The position numbers were made by a program, and so were the translations under genes. From the NCBI GenBank assembly GCA_023419315.1, contig JAEZYE010000042.1, positions 1-64,000 of the forward strand: a stretch of DNA of 64,000 nt, written 5' to 3'. The DNA is from Pseudomonadota bacterium (GTDB lineage: Bacteria; Pseudomonadota; Gammaproteobacteria; Xanthomonadales; Xanthomonadaceae). The stretch's first letter is position 1; every line of letters begins with the position of its first letter. Shown here piece by piece: positions 62,109-64,000 of this stretch. The notes below the pieces were generated by a model. It saw nothing but the letters and a program-made list of their open reading frames with translations. It was not told the DNA's origin and searched no databases.

Positions 62109-63518
62109 TCAGTTGGCGTAGTACAGCTGGTATTCCAGCGGATGCGTGGCCGCGCGGAACTTGGTCACTTCCTGCATCTTCAGCGCGATGTAGGCATCGA
62201 TGAAGTCGTCGCTCATCACGCCGCCGGCCTTGAGGAAGTCGCGGTCCTTGTCCAGCGCGTCCAGCGCCTGGTCCAGGCTGGAGCAGACCTGCGGGATGTT
62301 CTTCTCTTCTTCCGGCGGCAGGTCGTACAGGTCCTTGTCGCTCGGCGCGCCCGGATCGATCTGGTTCTTGATGCCGTCCAGGCCGGCCATCATCAGCGCG
62401 GTGAAGGTCAGGTAGCCGGACTGCAGCGGATCGGGGAAGCGCATCTCGATGCGGCGCGCCTTCGGGTTGGCCACCCACGGGATGCGGCACGACGCCGAAC
62501 GGTTGCGCGCCGAGTAGGCCAGCATGACCGGCGCCTCGAAGCCGGGCACCAGGCGCTTGTAACTGTTGGTGCCCGAGTTGGAGAAGGCGTTGATCGCACG
62601 GGCGTGCTTGAAGATGCCGCCGATGTACCACAGCGCCAGCTGCGACAGGCCACCGTAGCCGTCGCCGGAGAACAGGTTCTGGCCGCCCTTGGCCAGCGAC
62701 TGGTGCACGTGCATGCCGCTGCCGTTGTCGCCGACGATCGGCTTGGGCATGAAGGTGACGGTCTTGCCGTTGCGGTGGGCCACGTTGCGCACCACGTACT
62801 TCATGCGCTGCAGTTCGTCGGCCTTCTTGACCAGCGTGTTGAACTTGGCGCCGATCTCGCACTGGCCGGCGGTGGCGACTTCATGGTGGTGCACTTCGAC
62901 TTCGATGCCGACCTGTTCCAGCGTCTTGCACATCTCGGCGCGCAGGTCGTGCAGCGAATCGGTCGGCGGCACCGGGAAGTAGCCGCCCTTGATGCCCGGA
63001 CGGTAGCCGCTGTTGGCGCCGTCGTAGCTCTTGCCGCTGTTCCAGGCGCCTTCCTCGGAATTGACCTTGAAGAAGGTGTTGCCCATCTCGTTGGCGAACT
63101 GCACCGAATCGAAGATGAAGAACTCCGGCTCCGGGCCGAAGAACGCCATGTCGGCCACGCCGCTGGACTTCAGGTACGCCTCGGCGCGCTTGGCGATGCC
63201 GCGCGGATCGCGCGAGTAGCCCTGCATGGTGGCCGGATCCAGGATGTCGCAGACCAGGACCAGGGTCGGGTCGGCATAGAACGGGTCGATGTAGGCCGAG
63301 GTCGGGTCGGGCAGCAGGACCATGTCCGACTCGTTGATGCCCTTCCAGCCCGAGATCGACGAACCGTCGAACATCTTGCCGTCCTCGAACAGCGACGCAT
63401 CCACGATGCTGACCGGGAAGGTGACGTGCTGCTCGATGCCACGCATGTCGACGAAACGCAGGTCGACGAACTCGACCTTGTGGTCCTTGATCAGCTTCTC
63501 AACGTTGTCCAGGGACAT
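62109..63518 (-). CDS. glnA: Glutamine synthetase, type I
   Basis: ATP-dependent synthesis of glutamine from glutamate and ammonia, dodecameric. 469 residues from ATG 63518 (GAGG ribosome site), the usual GSI-beta length. Motifs: FDGSSISGWKG, the ATP and glutamate site NGSGMHVHQS, ARNRSASCRIP, and the adenylylation site Tyr in DLYDLPPEE, which marks regulation by GlnE. A sigma-54 promoter with consensus sequence lies 42 nt upstream of the start codon. Ends HPLEYQLYYAN. Confidence 0.97.
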   Translation of the reverse strand: MSLDNVEKLIKDHKVEFVDLRFVDMRGIEQHVTFPVSIVDASLFEDGKMFDGSSISGWKGINESDMVLLPDPTSAYIDPFYADPTLVLVCDILDPATMQGYSRDPRGIAKRAEAYLKSSGVADMAFFGPEPEFFIFDSVQFANEMGNTFFKVNSEEGAWNSGKSYDGANSGYRPGIKGGYFPVPPTDSLHDLRAEMCKTLEQVGIEVEVHHHEVATAGQCEIGAKFNTLVKKADELQRMKYVVRNVAHRNGKTVTFMPKPIVGDNGSGMHVHQSLAKGGQNLFSGDGYGGLSQLALWYIGGIFKHARAINAFSNSGTNSYKRLVPGFEAPVMLAYSARNRSASCRIPWVANPKARRIEMRFPDPLQSGYLTFTALMMAGLDGIKNQIDPGAPSDKDLYDLPPEEEKNIPQVCSSLDQALDALDKDRDFLKAGGVMSDDFIDAYIALKMQEVTKFRAATHPLEYQLYYAN

Positions 63519-63559
63519 CTCGGAACCTCGGGTTGGATAAGGGTTGTGGCAGAGACGGA

Positions 63560-63575
63560 GCAATCCCCGTGCCAA
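63560..63575 (-). promoter_or_regulatory. Sigma-54 promoter of glnA
   Basis: TTGGCACG-GGGA-TTGC on the minus strand, an exact consensus match with correct spacing. The transcript would start near 63548, leaving about 30 nt of leader. NtrC is encoded in the same locus. Confidence 0.9.
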
Positions 63576-63636
63576 CTTCACTATCGCTCTAACCCATTGA
63601 TTCAGAAGGCATCAAAAAGCGATGGCATGGCTGATA

Positions 63637-63653
63637 ATCCCCAAATTGGGGAT
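63637..63653. promoter_or_regulatory. 17-bp palindrome upstream of glnA
   Basis: ATCCCCAA-A-TTGGGGAT, perfect 8-bp arms, about 95 nt before the expected glnA transcription start. Candidate operator in the glnA/DUF6916 divergent region; does not match the NtrC consensus. Confidence 0.55.
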
Positions 63654-63667
63654 CAAATCCCGCGCAA

Positions 63668-63684
63668 TGCACCAATGTGGGCTT
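63668..63684. promoter_or_regulatory. Probable NtrC half-site upstream of glnA
   Basis: TGCACCA-ATG-TGGGCTT: the first half of the consensus is perfect and the second begins TGG. Lies about 120-136 nt before the expected transcription start, the usual enhancer distance. Confidence 0.5.
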
Positions 63685-63772
63685 GCGCGCCGGGGGCCGG
63701 CGACGGCGCGCGCTTGCCTCGCACCGGCCGGGCGGAGAACATGCGCTCCCTTCTTTCCGGAACCGGCCCCGC

Positions 63773-64000
63773 ATGGACCTGCTGTCGCTCGAGCACTTCT
63801 CCGGCTGCCTCAACGAGACCTTCTCGGCGGACCTGCAGGGCATGCAGGCGGCCTTCGTGCTGGTGGAGGCGCAGCCGCTGCCCGTGCGCAGCCCGGATGC
63901 CTTGCGCGCGCCTTTCTCGCTGGTGTTCCACAACGCCTCCGCGCTGCTCTTCCCCCAGCAGACCTACCGGATGCACCACCCGCGGCTGGGCAGCACCGAG
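63773..64000 (+). CDS. DUF6916-domain protein (3' end outside window)
   Basis: The ATG at 63773 opens a frame that runs to the right edge: 76 residues starting MDLLSLEHFSGCLNETFSA, with PFSLVFHNASALLFPQQTYR and HHPRLGSTE. This pattern (LSLExF, then PFSLxF, LPQxxYxxxHPxLG) is that of DUF6916 proteins, usually encoded beside phage-tail-collar (microcystin-dependent MdpB-like) genes. Divergent from glnA. Confidence 0.7.
   Translation, partial: MDLLSLEHFSGCLNETFSADLQGMQAAFVLVEAQPLPVRSPDALRAPFSLVFHNASALLFPQQTYRMHHPRLGSTE

Overview
This 64 kb window is high-GC, gene-dense chromosomal DNA. Its content points to the gammaproteobacterial family Xanthomonadaceae (Lysobacteraceae), near Lysobacter, Luteimonas or Xanthomonas: an Ax21-family outer-membrane protein, a complete oleABCD olefin cluster, a hemD-hemX-hemY set, an Oar-type TonB-dependent receptor, and a glnA-glnK-amtB-ntrBC nitrogen locus. 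Species-level assignment is not possible by eye. I found no rRNA, tRNA, CRISPR array, insertion sequence or prophage.

Layout. 1-3.5 kb: the end of a diguanylate cyclase, a FadL-type porin, a rhomboid protease and a DUF1820 protein. 3.5-7.8 kb: the minus-strand set gpmI-envC-ctp. 7.9-17.7 kb: a secreted VNG-repeat protein, an M28 lipoprotein peptidase, a MAPEG protein, a TruC-like pseudouridine synthase, an M16 protease, and ubiJ-ubiB-amidase plus a 53-residue DUF1328 gene. 17.8-23 kb: oleA, oleB, oleC and oleD on the minus strand, with a cysteine-cluster protein on the opposite strand between oleB and oleC. 23-28.8 kb: a DUF4156 lipoprotein, a second M16 protease, an SDR, a secreted triple-repeat protein behind a probable sigma-54 promoter, and trmL.

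28.8-42.7 kb is a large divergent locus. Leftward it encodes a transglutaminase-like protein, a TonB receptor, a serine hydrolase, a VanX/DdpX-like D-Ala-D-Ala dipeptidase and a DadA-like D-amino-acid dehydrogenase. Rightward it encodes a YkfC-like NlpC/P60 peptidase, an L-Ala-D/L-Glu epimerase, an RpiR/MurR-type regulator, a YkuD-domain protein and a dicarboxylate/amino-acid symporter. Together they read as a system for taking up and consuming cell-wall peptides. 42.8-46.9 kb is a translationally coupled four-gene cluster (DUF3348, DUF802, OmpA/MotB-like, DUF2894). Its two middle proteins look like a MotAB/ZorAB-type ion-driven stator with a very long cytoplasmic tail. This is the best candidate for an undescribed system.

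47-56.5 kb: Ax21, gpsA, secB, a rhodanese, small unknowns, hemD-hemX-hemY, a FadI-like thiolase and an unknown gene. 56.5-63.5 kb: Cu/Zn superoxide dismutase, then (reading the minus strand) glnA, glnK, amtB, ntrB and ntrC. A sigma-54 promoter precedes glnA and an NtrC-like palindrome lies just before ntrB. The glnA-glnK gap is odd: it holds a copy of the glnA 3' end and a 13-G run. The right edge cuts a DUF6916-type gene.
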